Assembly (NCBI GenBank): GCA_003024985.2
Contig: PXIH01S0035551.1
Source of the DNA: Euperipatoides rowelli
Taxonomy: Eukaryota > Onychophora > Udeonychophora > Euonychophora > Peripatopsidae
DNA: 13,241 nucleotides
Strand: one strand, 5' to 3'
Below are positions 1-9,255 of the stretch, one piece after another. Positions within the stretch are counted from its first letter, which is position 1; each line of letters opens with the position of its first letter. The translations under genes and the position numbers were made by a program. Under the pieces are notes generated by a model. The model saw only the letters and a program-made list of their open reading frames with translations. It did not search any database and was not told the origin of the DNA.

Positions 1-2209
1 TATTAAAAAAAAAAAAAATAGATTAGGACTAGGGACAACCTCGCTGGACTATAGTCTGGTGTTGTCAATCATATTTGTATTTGTATATGAATGTCGAACC
101 CTTATATATATGGTCTAAGAGTTGAATACGCCACATGGATTTTGTTTATTTTTTTTTTCAATAAACATTTTGTTTGCACCAGGAAACACTACATGGCATT
201 TTTTTAGCAACTTTTGCATAAGCCCAAATTTTAACATTTTTATTAATATAATTATTGCTTTTAATATCCTTAATATACCACAAACATGGGAAAGGAAAGG
301 CTGATAGAACTCAATAAATTCTGTCCCATTAGCTTCTATTGTTCTAGTTGCTAATACAATAATCTAATGTACATCTTTGAGAAATACGCTTCAACGAGAA
401 AATACTTCCTTGTGTAGATCATTGGTATCATTTCAACTACAGATAAATCAATGTGTTTATGTGGGGGGGGGGGGTTATTCCTATTGTATATTAGTCTTTG
501 TGTTTACTTTATGTTTACTGTAAGATGTAAATTTATCTTACATTAAGAAGTATTTTCAGTTGAAATCAGAAACAAATTCCTATACAATGGAACTATTAGT
601 CCACTTCTTAGAAACATGGGCTCTTTGTAAACATAATAAATTTCTAGAATGACATCAACCTTGTTGTGGCTTGTGCAAGTAGCTCTGATGTCTTATTAAT
701 GGATTTCACTATTGATAAAAAAAAATATTGAATGTTTATACAAGAATTTCTGTTTTGTAGAAACATTGGGTTTTAATTCTGTATTCATTTCATAAAGACT
801 AGAACACAACATTTTTTTTTAATGGGTAAGACAATGTATTATATAATTAATTAGATTTTAATTTTCTTTTGAAAATGAATAAATTAATAGGGAGATTCTC
901 TTCAGAATTTCATTTGTACTTGATCTGCTTTTCCATTTTGGAAATTTACTTATAAGTAAAATATGAATTGCTTTTATGGCTTTTAGAACTCATTTTTTTT
1001 TTCCTGCTGTAAATAAGCAAAAGTTGTTTTACACCCATTATCTTTACCCAACTGAAAGTTGTGTCTTGTCACTATGTGTTTTTGTGCTTACAGTTCTTGC
1101 TTGGATCACTAATTGATGCATAGATACACAAATCTTGCACATTAAAGTGGCGGTTTCATTAAATTTGTACACCGACATAATAAGGCTCCAATCCAATTTA
1201 GTCAAAACGAAGGAAAGAACTTACAATAATCATCTCATTAGTGAGTGAAATAGGATGGCGTATCGTAAATCACTGACTACACTTTCAAAAGCAAACAAGT
1301 TATTTGATAGAAAAACTAATGTAATAAACTAATGATTGACATGCAAAGTTAAAAACGTTTTCAAACAGTCTTGGAATTTCTGTTCATTCATATTCAATCT
1401 TATTTTAATCATTTTTATGGATTTTCATTTTTAATTTCTTTCCTAGAAGTGGTTAATGCAGAGCTATTTTTATATTTACTAATTTCTTTTTTTTTTTTTT
1501 TTTAAAATAAATAATGAAAATATTTTTTCAATTTTTTAGTTTCACTTATATAACTTGCTATTTTATTTTAATAGATTTTTTTTTTTAAATTTTATTTTCA
1601 CAACATATTTTGTTTTTTGTAATTTTTTTCTATTTGAATAAATGAATTTTAAAATCTACTAAAAAAAAAAAGAATTTTAAAATAATGTATTTACAAATAA
1701 TAAACATTATAAACAAGTCTTTTTTTATTAAAACATTATTTACAATTTAGTGTTTGCTTATTTTTTACAATGGAAATAATGATACAGTAGCCTATTTAAG
1801 AATTCATAAATTTGGCAAAAAAAGTGTATTAGCTCGACATATTTAAAATCGATCATGGTATATGCTTTTCTTTAGATCATGGTGGGTTTTTTTACCTTGT
1901 CTCAAAATACTAGTTCCACTTTTGATTGTAGATTTTTAAACTGCCCCTCCTCCATCCCTTTTTTTTAAATAACTATAATAGATATTAGATAGCTTTTTTT
2001 TAAAAAAAATTGAAAATAGAATGGGTGATGAATAGAATATTTTTGGGTTTCTTAGTACAATAAAGTAATAAACAATTAATATTCTTCACATTACTCTCAT
2101 AGATTTTTTGAGTATTGTAATTCTCTTATACTAAAAGCAGCATGCATCTCATTTTGTACAGGAGGCTAGGTTATAAATTATCTTTGCTTGCGGTGTTTGG
2201 AAAATATGC
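1..2209. other. AT-rich non-coding stretch
   Basis: No open frame here reads like a protein: the longest is a 60-codon Phe/Asn/Ile-rich frame at 122-304 made of T-rich DNA. The stretch holds many A/T homopolymers (T17 at 1487-1503) and a G12 run at 463-474. A somewhat GC-richer patch lies at about 1140-1265, and its minus strand contains a perfect-looking splice donor (GTAAGT, plus-strand ACTTAC near 1219-1224). No frame running into that donor stays open, so I do not call an exon. The nested palindrome at 34-66 is listed separately. Confidence 0.6.
34..66. repeat. Nested palindrome
   Basis: GACAAC (34-39) and GTTGTC (61-66) are inverted copies that flank a perfect 10-bp palindrome, GACTATAGTC (47-56). 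The centres of the two symmetries almost coincide, so the segment could extrude as a branched hairpin. The surrounding DNA is less AT-rich than average. It may be a fragment of a transposon end cut by the window edge, but no family is recognised. Confidence 0.4.
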
Positions 2210-2690
2210 TGGGGCTCAGGGGCGCCACATAGGGGGGGGGCGGGTAGTTGGTTGGGGTGACAGTCCTGGGACCTAGGGACCCCATGTATGAACAAACTTC
2301 ATAAGAAATTAGATAGTTATGACCATGGGTGATCAGTAAACCCCCCCCCCCATAAGACTAGATAAGGGGTTCATAAGCCCGAATAAGGTGCCATAGACTC
2401 AATATAGGTCAACAAAATGTCCATACAAACAAATAAAAAAAAAAAGGATATCAAATTTTCACACACGCAAGGGGCTCCACAGTCTGGACAAGGGACCCAC
2501 AGGTACATCAAAGGTAAATAAACATCCATACAAACCCACCCAACCCTCCAAAAAAGCTTATCAAATCTTCACGAACAGGGGCCCCATAACAAAAAAAACT
2601 TAACAAAAGTATGAAAGGGCCCCACCTGCATTCCCAGCCATGGGGTCCCTGAAAAATATGGAGGCCCTGGTGGGGCTAAATGTTTATTAA
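2210..2690. repeat. GC-richer decayed repeat island
   Basis: An abrupt island of G/C-rich sequence (GGGGCTCAGGGGCGCC near 2212, GGGGCCCC near 2578, GGCCCTGGTGGGGC near 2663) sits in otherwise AT-rich DNA and includes G9 and C11 runs. TAGGGACCCCATG (2273-2285) and CATGGGGTCCCTG (2639-2651) are near-exact inverted copies close to the two edges. Open frames across it, such as minus 2569-2772, are short, rich in Pro/Gly/Phe and lack a recognisable domain. It is best read as an old interspersed repeat of unknown class; I see no convincing reverse-transcriptase or transposase motif. Confidence 0.5.
2366..2610. repeat. About 105-bp tandem repeat, two units plus partial third
   Basis: Unit 1 spans 2366-2470 and unit 2 spans 2471-2577, and a third start (GGGGCCCCATAAC) appears at 2578. 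Anchors at the same offset in both full units are GGGG(T/C)TC at 2366 and 2471, CCATACAAAC at 2421 and 2526, and TATCAAAT(T/C)TTCAC just before each next unit. The units have diverged by substitutions and by A-run length differences, so the duplication is old. Confidence 0.7.
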
Positions 2691-3297
2691 GAAATGAGAA
2701 GGCCTGGTACACTATCTCAGTTTTTTTTTTTTTTAAATGACAAAAAATGCATTTTAACAAATTTTCTAGCATTAAATGATTGTTACAAAGGTAGTATCTG
2801 AGATATACTAAGAGCTCATTATAGTTGATATATAATATGCCCCCCCCCCCCTATTAACACTATATTTTTTCTGAATGTAATTTTATCTAAATATTAGTGG
2901 TATTGTAACTGTGTTTTTTCATTCTTAACTCAGTAAACCTATGTTATATATAGCTTTGTGGCATGTCATTAATTCTATACCCTAGCACTTGTAATAAGAT
3001 TGTCACTGTCTGAAGTGTAGTCCCTGCATGGTACTACAACACTTTGGACTAGGATTTTTTCATAAATATTTCCAAACTGGAAGTGACATGATCAAGATGT
3101 GCAAAATAATGCACAAAATACATAGAATTTTTTTAAAATTTTATTTATTCACCATTTTTACATGTCTGTATAATCTAGATGTGACATCACAGTGGCTTAT
3201 GCTTTTGAAATTGCAGCTTATGAAATCTTTAGCTAAAGATTTGAATGTGTACTTTTAAATGTAAGACAATTTTATATAATTTAATGGTTATAGTAAG
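2691..3297. other. AT-rich non-coding stretch
   Basis: Nothing coding is recognised. It contains a C12 run at 2840-2851. The 76-codon plus frame at 3028-3258 has a low-complexity, hydrophobic composition with no motif and no convincing start, so it is treated as chance. Confidence 0.5.
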
Positions 3298-3400
3298 CAG
3301 AGCTTTGTGCCCAGATGCTGGAATGCTGCTCCACTTCCATCTCCAAGCATTTTCCTGTCTGCTTCATCTTCTAGCTCCATTCCAGCTTCAGGAAATTTTT
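3298..3400. repeat. Possible transposon-end fragment, class unsure
   Basis: Starting with CAGAGCTTTGTGCCC, this patch switches to pyrimidine-rich, Cys/Ser-box-like DNA with repeated GCTCCA(C/T)TCCA words (for example near 3329 and 3375). The composition contrasts with both flanks. The CAG start and GCTCC-word content resemble non-autonomous hAT-type repeats I have seen in invertebrates, but no matching opposite end or target-site duplication was found. Simple low-complexity sequence is an alternative. Confidence 0.25.
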
Positions 3401-4612
3401 TAAAAATTAACTAATTTTTTATTTAGTTACTTTGTATGCAATATGCGGGTTAAGGATGTCAAACATTGCCTACCCGACTTGAAGTAGTGTCTAGGACCCT
3501 TTGCATAAAATGAGGACGATTCAGGTGAAGTTGACCCTAAGCTACTAACCATTCTGAGAACTCTATCTCCCTTATAGGTTTTTGAGATTATTCTCACATC
3601 ACTAACTGTACACTTCCAGCCGATAACGGCACTTCTAGTGGTAATATCAGCCCACCGTAAATGATGGCAAATCTAATGCAAATTTCTATTTGACGTATCC
3701 CATTAAAAACTATGTGCTTTAAAAAAACGTTATGACACTGCACTGCAATCCAAACACACCGTCATGTGTGACACTGGCCTATAACTTTTTATGTTTATTT
3801 TGTATTCTAACAATCTCAACTGAAAATTACTTACTTAATTTGAAATAAGCAAAGTATTAGCTAGACAAGTTTCATTACTTGACAAATGTTTAATGGTAAA
3901 ATGGGATTTTTTTTTTGTATGTTTCAGATAATGCACTGAAGACATTCTTTAATTGGGGTAGGGGAGACACTGTAAGCTCCTAATAGATTCGAGTAATGCT
4001 GCCCCTAGAAAGTTAACACATTTTTATCATTTAAACAACTCTTCATGAACTCTGATAATTTTAAAAATGTTGATCTAGCTGAAATTAATTTTTCTTAAAA
4101 TGTTTAATTTATAGTTTAATTACACTGTGGTTATCTTATCTAATGTCGCAAATTTCAGTTACACTAAAATGATATAAGTTAATATCCGAAAATGGTCATT
4201 ATAGTAAGCTATATTTTTTGTTTTGGGATTTTCTTCATATTTAATATTATTAATTTAGTCATATTTAGTAGTATTAGATTTTTTTTTTATTCATTTGAAA
4301 TCTCATAATCTATTAAAATAATTGTCCAAATTCATAAGGTTTTGTGTAAATCATATGATTTGTGAAATGAAAATTTAAAAAAAATTCACTGTTCATATCA
4401 TGAACATTCCTAAATGTCTTGCTTCCAAGAGACAGAAAAATAAATAGCCACTGAGGTTGAGGAGGAGTCGAGTGGGTGTGAAACAGTTTTTTTAAGCTCT
4501 AGACTATGGTTTTCTAGCACTAAATAACAATTTTAAAACTTACTCTCATTCCATCGCTCAAGTGCAAATATACTGTATATATTTGAAGAGTATTGAGTAT
4601 TGAAATTAAGTG
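3401..4612. other. AT-rich non-coding stretch
   Basis: No open frame, splice-framed exon or RNA gene is recognised. A slightly GC-richer patch at about 3440-3780 contains no coding-like frame that I could follow. Confidence 0.5.
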
Positions 4613-4762
4613 CTGAAAATACAAACTAACTATAAAATGTATTTTCATTACAAAATACAAAATACTTTAAGAAAAGTATTTGCAATACTAAATATAAAAT
4701 ACAAAATATTTTCATTATGTAAGTTATTTGAAAGGTTTATATTTTTAATACTGCCAACCCTG
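4613..4762 (-). mobile_element. hAT-like non-autonomous element, one end
   Basis: The segment ends with CTGCCAACCCTG (4751-4762), which is the reverse complement of CAGGGTTGGCAG, a terminal inverted repeat seen in hAT-type elements. Inside it, AAAATAC and GTATTTT words alternate repeatedly, and a perfect hairpin lies at 4660-4681 (AAATACTTT, 4-base loop, AAAGTATTT). This pattern is typical of short hAT-related elements in animals. The opposite CAGGG end is not visible, so the left boundary is approximate and the copy is truncated or decayed. hAT insertions make 8-bp target duplications; the right flank begins CTTTTAAT but its left partner was not found. Confidence 0.5.
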
Positions 4763-6284
4763 CTTTTAATAAATAAGAATATAAGCTAACACTAGCCTTT
4801 AGCTATACCGTATATGAAATACTGGGAAAATTATCATTCCGCAATTAAAGGCTATCTAATTTATAATGACAAAAATAAGGTAAACAAGCCACCCTTAGTG
4901 CGGGCCCACACTACAAGTAGAAAAAAAAAAGATGCTATGAAGAATGGAAAGATATTTTCATTCAAGTAGGAATACAATCCATTGATTTCCTACACTACAT
5001 ATCCGCTAGGGTGGGGGAGGGCAGAGGAAACTTTCCATAATAGAATTTAAAACAGTCCACTTAAAAATGAGTGAACAGGCACACAACAATCAAAAATCAT
5101 CAAAAAAAAAACAGAAGNAAAAAAATAGAGACGGTACCTATGGGATGAAAAAGTATAAATGTGTGAAGAAGGGGAAAAAAATTATTAGGAAAAGGAGGGA
5201 AAAAAAGGTTCAAAAATATTTCTGCACATTTGCAGCCTACTAACAACTTGTTAGCTATTACCCTAAGCAAAATATGAAGAAATTTCAGCAACTTAGTTAT
5301 GACTTGCATAAAGCCTAGAGATTAAATAAACTTAATTATTATTATATTTTATAAGGATACCAAAATGCACTCAACCATTATTGCTTAAATCCTCTATTGT
5401 AAAGATATTTATCCGAATCTTGAGAGAAAAATTCATAATTTATATAATGTGCTGTGTTGCTGCTACCAAATAAAGAAAATGTTCACAAGTTTGTGATTAA
5501 AGTTACTATAGTAGCTTAGGATCTATTACGAGTAATCAGAACTCAATTTACTGTATGTAAAAGAAAATAATTTCAAAACTGTGGGGAAAAAATCAAACTT
5601 CACTTGGAATCTATACACACTTTCAATAGCGATCTTTATAAAGCAAAACTTCGTTAACAACAACATTGGAAATTTTGAATATTTCAAATAATATCTAAAG
5701 GCTTAATATTTCTTCTGGAGCTACTCAACTAAGGGGATGCACAACTCACACATTCTCCGAAGACACATGTCAAAAAGAGCACTACCAGCAGAGAAAAGCC
5801 ACCATTAAAAAAAAAAGCCACTGCCCACTATCATTTCAGCTTTATATAAACAAACTTAACAAATTTAATTAATTAATAATAAAAATGCAATATAAATTAA
5901 GCTAGCAATCTCCGTAACAATAAACATGTTTGTCAAATCTAAATGTTACAAATAATTATAATTTTTAAGATATAAAATATATATATATATATACTAGTCT
6001 TTCAAATTCAATTTCAACTTTTATCACATTTATTGATTGTGTTTTAATAATTTTTTAAACGTCTGCAACTACATATAAATATTTGAATCAATCAGTAATG
6101 TGTATTCAATTTTACCAATCTGAATTCATTGACTTTAAATCCATTTGTTGGAGAAAAAAAGGTTAAGTATCACATAAAAATGTATTTTATTGCTAATCCT
6201 TATAGTGTTTGTTCTAAAAATAATAGATAGCCTATTTTTTTTCAGTTAATTTTATCTAAATTATTTATAAAAACAATTTTAAAG
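4763..6284. other. AT-rich non-coding stretch with one ambiguous base
   Basis: No gene is seen. A GC-richer patch lies at 4880-5060 (GGTGGGGGAGGGC near 5010) without a coding frame. An undetermined base (N) at 5118 sits in an A-rich run, which makes the minus frame across it (5100-5309) untrustworthy. A TA microsatellite lies at about 5977-5993. Confidence 0.5.
5977..5993. repeat. TA dinucleotide microsatellite
   Basis: A short uninterrupted run of alternating A and T follows ATAAAA. Such runs are prone to length change and are common in AT-rich genomes. Confidence 0.8.
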
Positions 6285-6345
6285 TGTACCTGTCAAGTAG
6301 TTGTTTGGATGGCATGTGACGCTGTACGAAACAGAGCGGTAAACT
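6285..6345 (-). other. Possible minus-strand exon fragment
   Basis: This patch is clearly less AT-rich than its surroundings. Read on the minus strand, one frame is open and ends exactly at CAG followed by GTACAC, a fair splice donor. The frame includes YRSVSYSVTCHPNNYLT, which has a normal amino-acid mix, unlike the chance frames nearby. Against it, a stop lies just upstream in the same frame, the only nearby acceptor (AACCTGAAG) has a poor pyrimidine tract, and the plus strand is also open over 6309-6497. I do not recognise the peptide. Confidence 0.15.
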
Positions 6346-6512
6346 TCAGGTTACAGTTTATAAGGCTATTACCTTTAAAACAACTTTTTTTAATAAACAA
6401 AAATGGTGAAAACTGCTCAATATATGGTTGTAATCATTTATATTCCAAAGTTTTCCTAAACAAGATACAGTATTTCTACTTGGAAACAGTCGTTTAGTTT
6501 ATTGTCATAATA

Positions 6513-6548
6513 TATATCCATAAAATAATATACGGTATATCCATAAAA
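6513..6548. repeat. Short direct repeat TATATCCATAAAA
   Basis: The 13-base word occurs at 6513-6525 and 6536-6548, 23 bases apart. It is a small local duplication with no evident function. Confidence 0.6.
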
Positions 6549-7190
6549 CTTCCATTTATAAAACAAACAAAAAAAAAAAGAAAAGAAAAGTAAGATTTTC
6601 ATAACATAAATAATACATTTCTAATAAAATACAATAAACAATCATTAAATCGTAAACAATTTATAAGATTAAAATAAAAAAAGAAAATCTTAACGAAAAT
6701 ACACAATATAGTGGCATATGTTCATTTTATTTTGAACCTGCCTGTTAGAATTTAACTGTAAATATAGATTTAATTTGCTTGTAAATTATTTTTTTAAATT
6801 CTTTTATTGCATGCAAGTTGTAAAAATTCATGCTTAATTTAATATAAAGCACTGTATACAAAAATACATTGAAGTCCTCCATGACAATTTTCTACTTTAC
6901 TATTCTGCATTCTGATTGGTTGAATGGCTAGGTTTTGTTTAATCTTAGTCTAATTGTATAATAATAATTGTGTGTGCCAAACCTTCACCCTAGAATTAAT
7001 AAATAGTAATAAATGGGTAACTTATACATGCTTTAAAATAGTATATTATAAGAGTAAATATGTAAACTGTGTTAAAATGTTTATTTATTTGAATTTCTCC
7101 TCTGTTGACTGTTATATTCATTTTGATAAATATAAACCAATGATAGCCCTTAGTTATACTGCCGGGAGGAATTGTTAGTAATGGATTCTT
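6549..7190. other. AT-rich non-coding stretch
   Basis: It is strongly A/T-rich, with an AAAAG-type purine run near 6570. The 74-codon plus frame at 6954-7178 is rich in Tyr, Asn, Cys and Lys as expected of chance AT-rich frames, and no exon signals support it. Confidence 0.5.
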
Positions 7191-7198
7191 TTCCCTAA

Positions 7199-7208
7199 TT
7201 TATTTATT
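7199..7208 (-). promoter_or_regulatory. Candidate polyadenylation signal (minus strand)
   Basis: Two overlapping AATAAA hexamers on the minus strand (7199-7204 and 7203-7208) lie about 155 bases beyond the stop of the exon-like stretch at 7362-7423. Such hexamers are frequent by chance in AT-rich DNA, so this is only positional support. Confidence 0.2.
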
Positions 7209-7361
7209 AAGTATAAAATATTTTCATTTTTAAATGTGCTTATCAAATGTCTAGGCCTCCATAGTATTCTACATAGGAAAAATAAGTAAATTCCAACATG
7301 TCAATATTTAAAAACAGAGTCGGAAAGGCACCCTGATGAATATTACATTGAGTCCAGTCTT

Positions 7362-7423
7362 CTATTTGTCTTGCACATGGCTAATGACAACAAATGCTTT
7401 CTTCACATTCTTCACAATCATAC
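7362..7423 (-). CDS. Possible 3'-terminal coding exon, unknown protein
   Basis: On the minus strand a strong splice acceptor (TTTTTTTCCTGCAG, ending at 7424) is followed by a frame that reads MIVKNVKKAFVVISHVQDK and then a TAG stop at 7364-7362. The peptide has a balanced composition and is amphipathic. It would be the last few residues of a protein, followed by a 3' untranslated region with AATAAA hexamers near 7200. The alternative phase gives YDCEECEESICCH before a stop, so phase cannot be fixed without the upstream exon. I do not recognise either tail. The plus strand is also open here for 32 codons, so strand is not certain. It could be an alternative terminal exon of the same gene as 7866-8105, but that is inference. 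Confidence 0.25.
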
Positions 7424-7630
7424 CTGCAGGAAAAAAAGACAACTGCATAATGTTGCTGAGTTTTTATTTTTGTAAAAAAGAAGTCAAATGCAAGCAAGGA
7501 AGTAAAGCCTCATAAACAAAAACTGTTATTCATTAGAATTAAATAAACATACTAATAGTATCCTATCAAAGTTTAGCATTTAATCACAGCATATTGTTGT
7601 ATAAAGTATTAAAAATAAATGCTACACTTT

Positions 7631-7640
7631 TTTATTTATT
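7631..7640 (-). promoter_or_regulatory. Candidate polyadenylation signal (minus strand)
   Basis: Two overlapping AATAAA hexamers on the minus strand lie about 225 bases after the stop codon of the minus frame 7866-8105, a plausible distance for its 3' untranslated region. Chance occurrence is likely enough in this composition to keep confidence low. Confidence 0.25.
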
Positions 7641-7865
7641 GTATGATTAGATGCAAGTTGAAAAAAAAAATAAAAGCAGTAGTTATGGCCACATTATATT
7701 TTTTTCAACTTTGTCGTCAATTTCAAACTATAGTCTAAACGGAAATCAAATCGATCGAGAAATAATTATTGACACAAGAAACATGCAATATATTAGCCAA
7801 ATAAAATCTTAGTAGAAAAAAATATCCAAAATTTTTGATAAATCTTACTATTTTGCGTTGCCTTC

Positions 7866-8105
7866 TCATTCATTTTGATCTGGAACTACAGGATTTGAAG
7901 CCACACTCTCCGGAGAATCTTCATTATTTTTAAACTTTGAATGATTTTGTAAGAGTGGCTCTAACCTGTAGCGTTCCATGTCAATGTTTGATTCATCCAA
8001 ACTATCAAAAATACAGCCATTTTTACGGTCCGAACTTTCACTTTGGGAATTTGTATCTGGTGAGAGATTGAATAAGGGCCCCTTCATTTCGTCATGCGTG
8101 ACCAC
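7866..8105 (-). CDS. Acidic Ser/Asn-rich open frame, probable terminal exon, unknown protein
   Basis: This minus-strand frame of 79 codons stands out from the chance frames of the window. It is rich in Ser, Asn, Asp, Glu and Pro (short pieces: DTNSQSESSDRKNG, DSLDESNIDMERYRLEPLL, NNEDSPESV, NPVVPDQNE) and looks like a disordered, soluble tail. The first codon is GTG; the first in-frame ATG is at 8087-8085, and an in-frame stop lies shortly upstream, so an intact start is not secure. Two splice acceptors are possible on the minus strand: TTATTTGCAG before 8155, and CTCTCACCAG before 8056, which would begin the exon inside the frame. A donor-like GTAAGA follows the stop at about 7850. No domain, signal peptide or membrane segment is visible. 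A competing plus-strand frame (MSMFDSSKLSK..., about 7979-8110) exists, but its composition is less convincing. Function unknown. Confidence 0.4.
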   Translation of the reverse strand: MVTHDEMKGPLFNLSPDTNSQSESSDRKNGCIFDSLDESNIDMERYRLEPLLQNHSKFKNNEDSPESVASNPVVPDQNE

Positions 8106-8155
8106 ATGATTAGAAAAAAATGATTCATGTTTGTTTAACCTTCAAAACATGACCT

Positions 8156-8496
8156 CTGCAAATAATGCCCTTTTTAAAGCTAAATTTTTCACCAATTTTG
8201 TTTTATTTCTTATTTTTAGTCATAAAATATCCCATGCTTATGAAATAGTTAATTTTATGTGATAGGCCTACTTATTATTTAAAAATGTAATACTATTTTA
8301 CTATGCATAAATTTAACAGAATCAAAAACAACAATTATAGTATAATAATTTTTTATAATTAATTCTAAAATAATGTATATGGTTCTTTTTTTTTGGTATG
8401 TGTTCTTTCCTAATAATTTGTTTATTTTACTTTTTTTATTTTAATAATTGTTATTTTAAAATTTTGTTTTACAAATTTGCATATAAAAATAAAAGG
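8156..8496. other. AT-rich non-coding stretch
   Basis: Nothing is recognised; very high A/T content with long T-rich runs, ending where a less AT-rich patch begins at about 8497. Confidence 0.5.
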
Positions 8497-8705
8497 TCTA
8501 GAGTTATGTCTGGCAATAGTGCGGCCATGGGTCAGACTGTCTCGTCCAATCCATCTGTCGAAAAAGGGAGGCATTAAGGAAATTTAAACAATTTAACGTC
8601 CTGCTGAAAAGTCACCTAAGGTTGGTCTCGTAAAACCACATGACACATTGATCCTTTTTCTGAAAAGAAGCAATTTTGGATTCTGGTATTGCAGTGTGCA
8701 GTTAT
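8497..8705. other. Less AT-rich patch, possible old repeat
   Basis: Composition shifts here (GTGCGGCCATGGGTCAGACT near 8519, AACGTCCTGCTG near 8596). The frame starting ATGTCTGGCAATAG at 8505 closes after about 24 codons. It may be the remains of a short interspersed repeat lying next to the paired hairpins at 8706-8761, but no family is identified. Confidence 0.25.
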
Positions 8706-8761
8706 AAAGAAACAATAAAAAATTTTATTGTTTCTTTTGGTGAAACTACATTTCACCAAAA
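8706..8761. repeat. Two overlapping perfect hairpins
   Basis: First hairpin: AAAGAAACAATAAAA (8706-8720), a 2-base loop, then its exact reverse complement (8723-8737), 15 bp per arm. Second hairpin: TTTTGGTGAAA (8735-8745), loop CTACA, then TTTCACCAAAA (8751-8761), 11 bp per arm. They share three T residues, so only one can fully form at a time, or they form a tandem pair. They lie about 116 bases before the left inverted repeat of the 3.1-kb element. Perfect pairing in otherwise decayed DNA suggests recent origin or a maintained structure. Confidence 0.75.
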
Positions 8762-8877
8762 ATTGTTTTCTGTTACCTATAATCGTGTTTTTTTTTTAAT
8801 TTTTTTTTTATTGGGGAAAAGACTTCATGACTAGTGAATACTCTGCTGTTTGATTCAAATATTTATATGTACTTTTG

Positions 8878-9102
8878 TAGTCCAGTCATCTGTTAGTTTT
8901 ACCTGGAAAGTTTTGGAGGAGTTTTTATATTTGGCTCATATATGCGTTTTTGGGTGCTGATTACGAATTTCAACTTTGCCACCTCAAATTTTTCTGGGAA
9001 TTTGAGTTACAAGCAAAAAAAAAAAAAACTAGGAAAATAAAAAACCTTTTTTCAGTTTTAACATGAAAACGGTGCACTTTTTGTGAAAAATAACTATATA
9101 CA
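8878..9102 (+). repeat. Left terminal inverted repeat of the 3.1-kb element
   Basis: It is an imperfect inverted copy of 11767-12003. Matching blocks in order are TAGTCCAGTCAT (8878-8889), AAAGTTTTGGAGGAG (8907-8921, exact), a 27-base block at 8954-8980 that starts GTGCTGATTAC and differs from its partner at two bases, AGTTACAAGCAAAAAA (9005-9020, exact) and GTGCACTTTTTGT (9072-9084, exact). Between blocks there are small indels and A-run length changes, consistent with age. Similarity stops just after ACTATATACA. Confidence 0.85.
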
Positions 9103-9145
9103 AATATAAAGTAGAAAACATTTCCTACATTTTATGTATGTATGA

Positions 9146-9158
9146 TTTTTTGTTTCAG
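9146..9158 (+). promoter_or_regulatory. Possible splice acceptor inside the element
   Basis: TTTTTTGTTTCAG fits a splice acceptor with a good pyrimidine tract and lies about 100 bases upstream of the first recognisable coding piece of the pseudogene. It hints that the original gene had a 5' intron starting within or near the left inverted repeat. It could equally be chance in T-rich DNA. Confidence 0.3.
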
Positions 9159-9255
9159 ATGATCGGTGTAGGCACAGACGAGTGTTGAATATATTTCATT
9201 TTTTCTCCATTGAACTTGGTTCCCACTTCACGGGTAAAAAAAAAACTTTGTGTGT

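Noticed and set aside
122-304. Plus frame of 60 codons rich in Phe, Asn and Ile
   Set aside because: Composition is that of T-rich non-coding DNA; no motif, no exon signals.
1140-1265. Minus-strand exon ending at the perfect donor GTAAGT near 1224
   Set aside because: All three frames leading into the donor contain a stop within about 60 bases and no matching acceptor rescues one.
2569-2772. Minus frame of 67 codons over the GC-rich island
   Set aside because: It runs across tandem-repeat DNA and a poly-T tract; no recognisable domain.
5100-5309. Minus frame of 69 codons
   Set aside because: It contains the undetermined base at 5118 and is low-complexity, Phe/Leu-rich; treated as chance.
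7351-7360. GAGTCCAGTC as another copy of the element's TAGTCCAGTCAT terminus
   Set aside because: Only about nine bases match and none of the subterminal blocks follow; chance.
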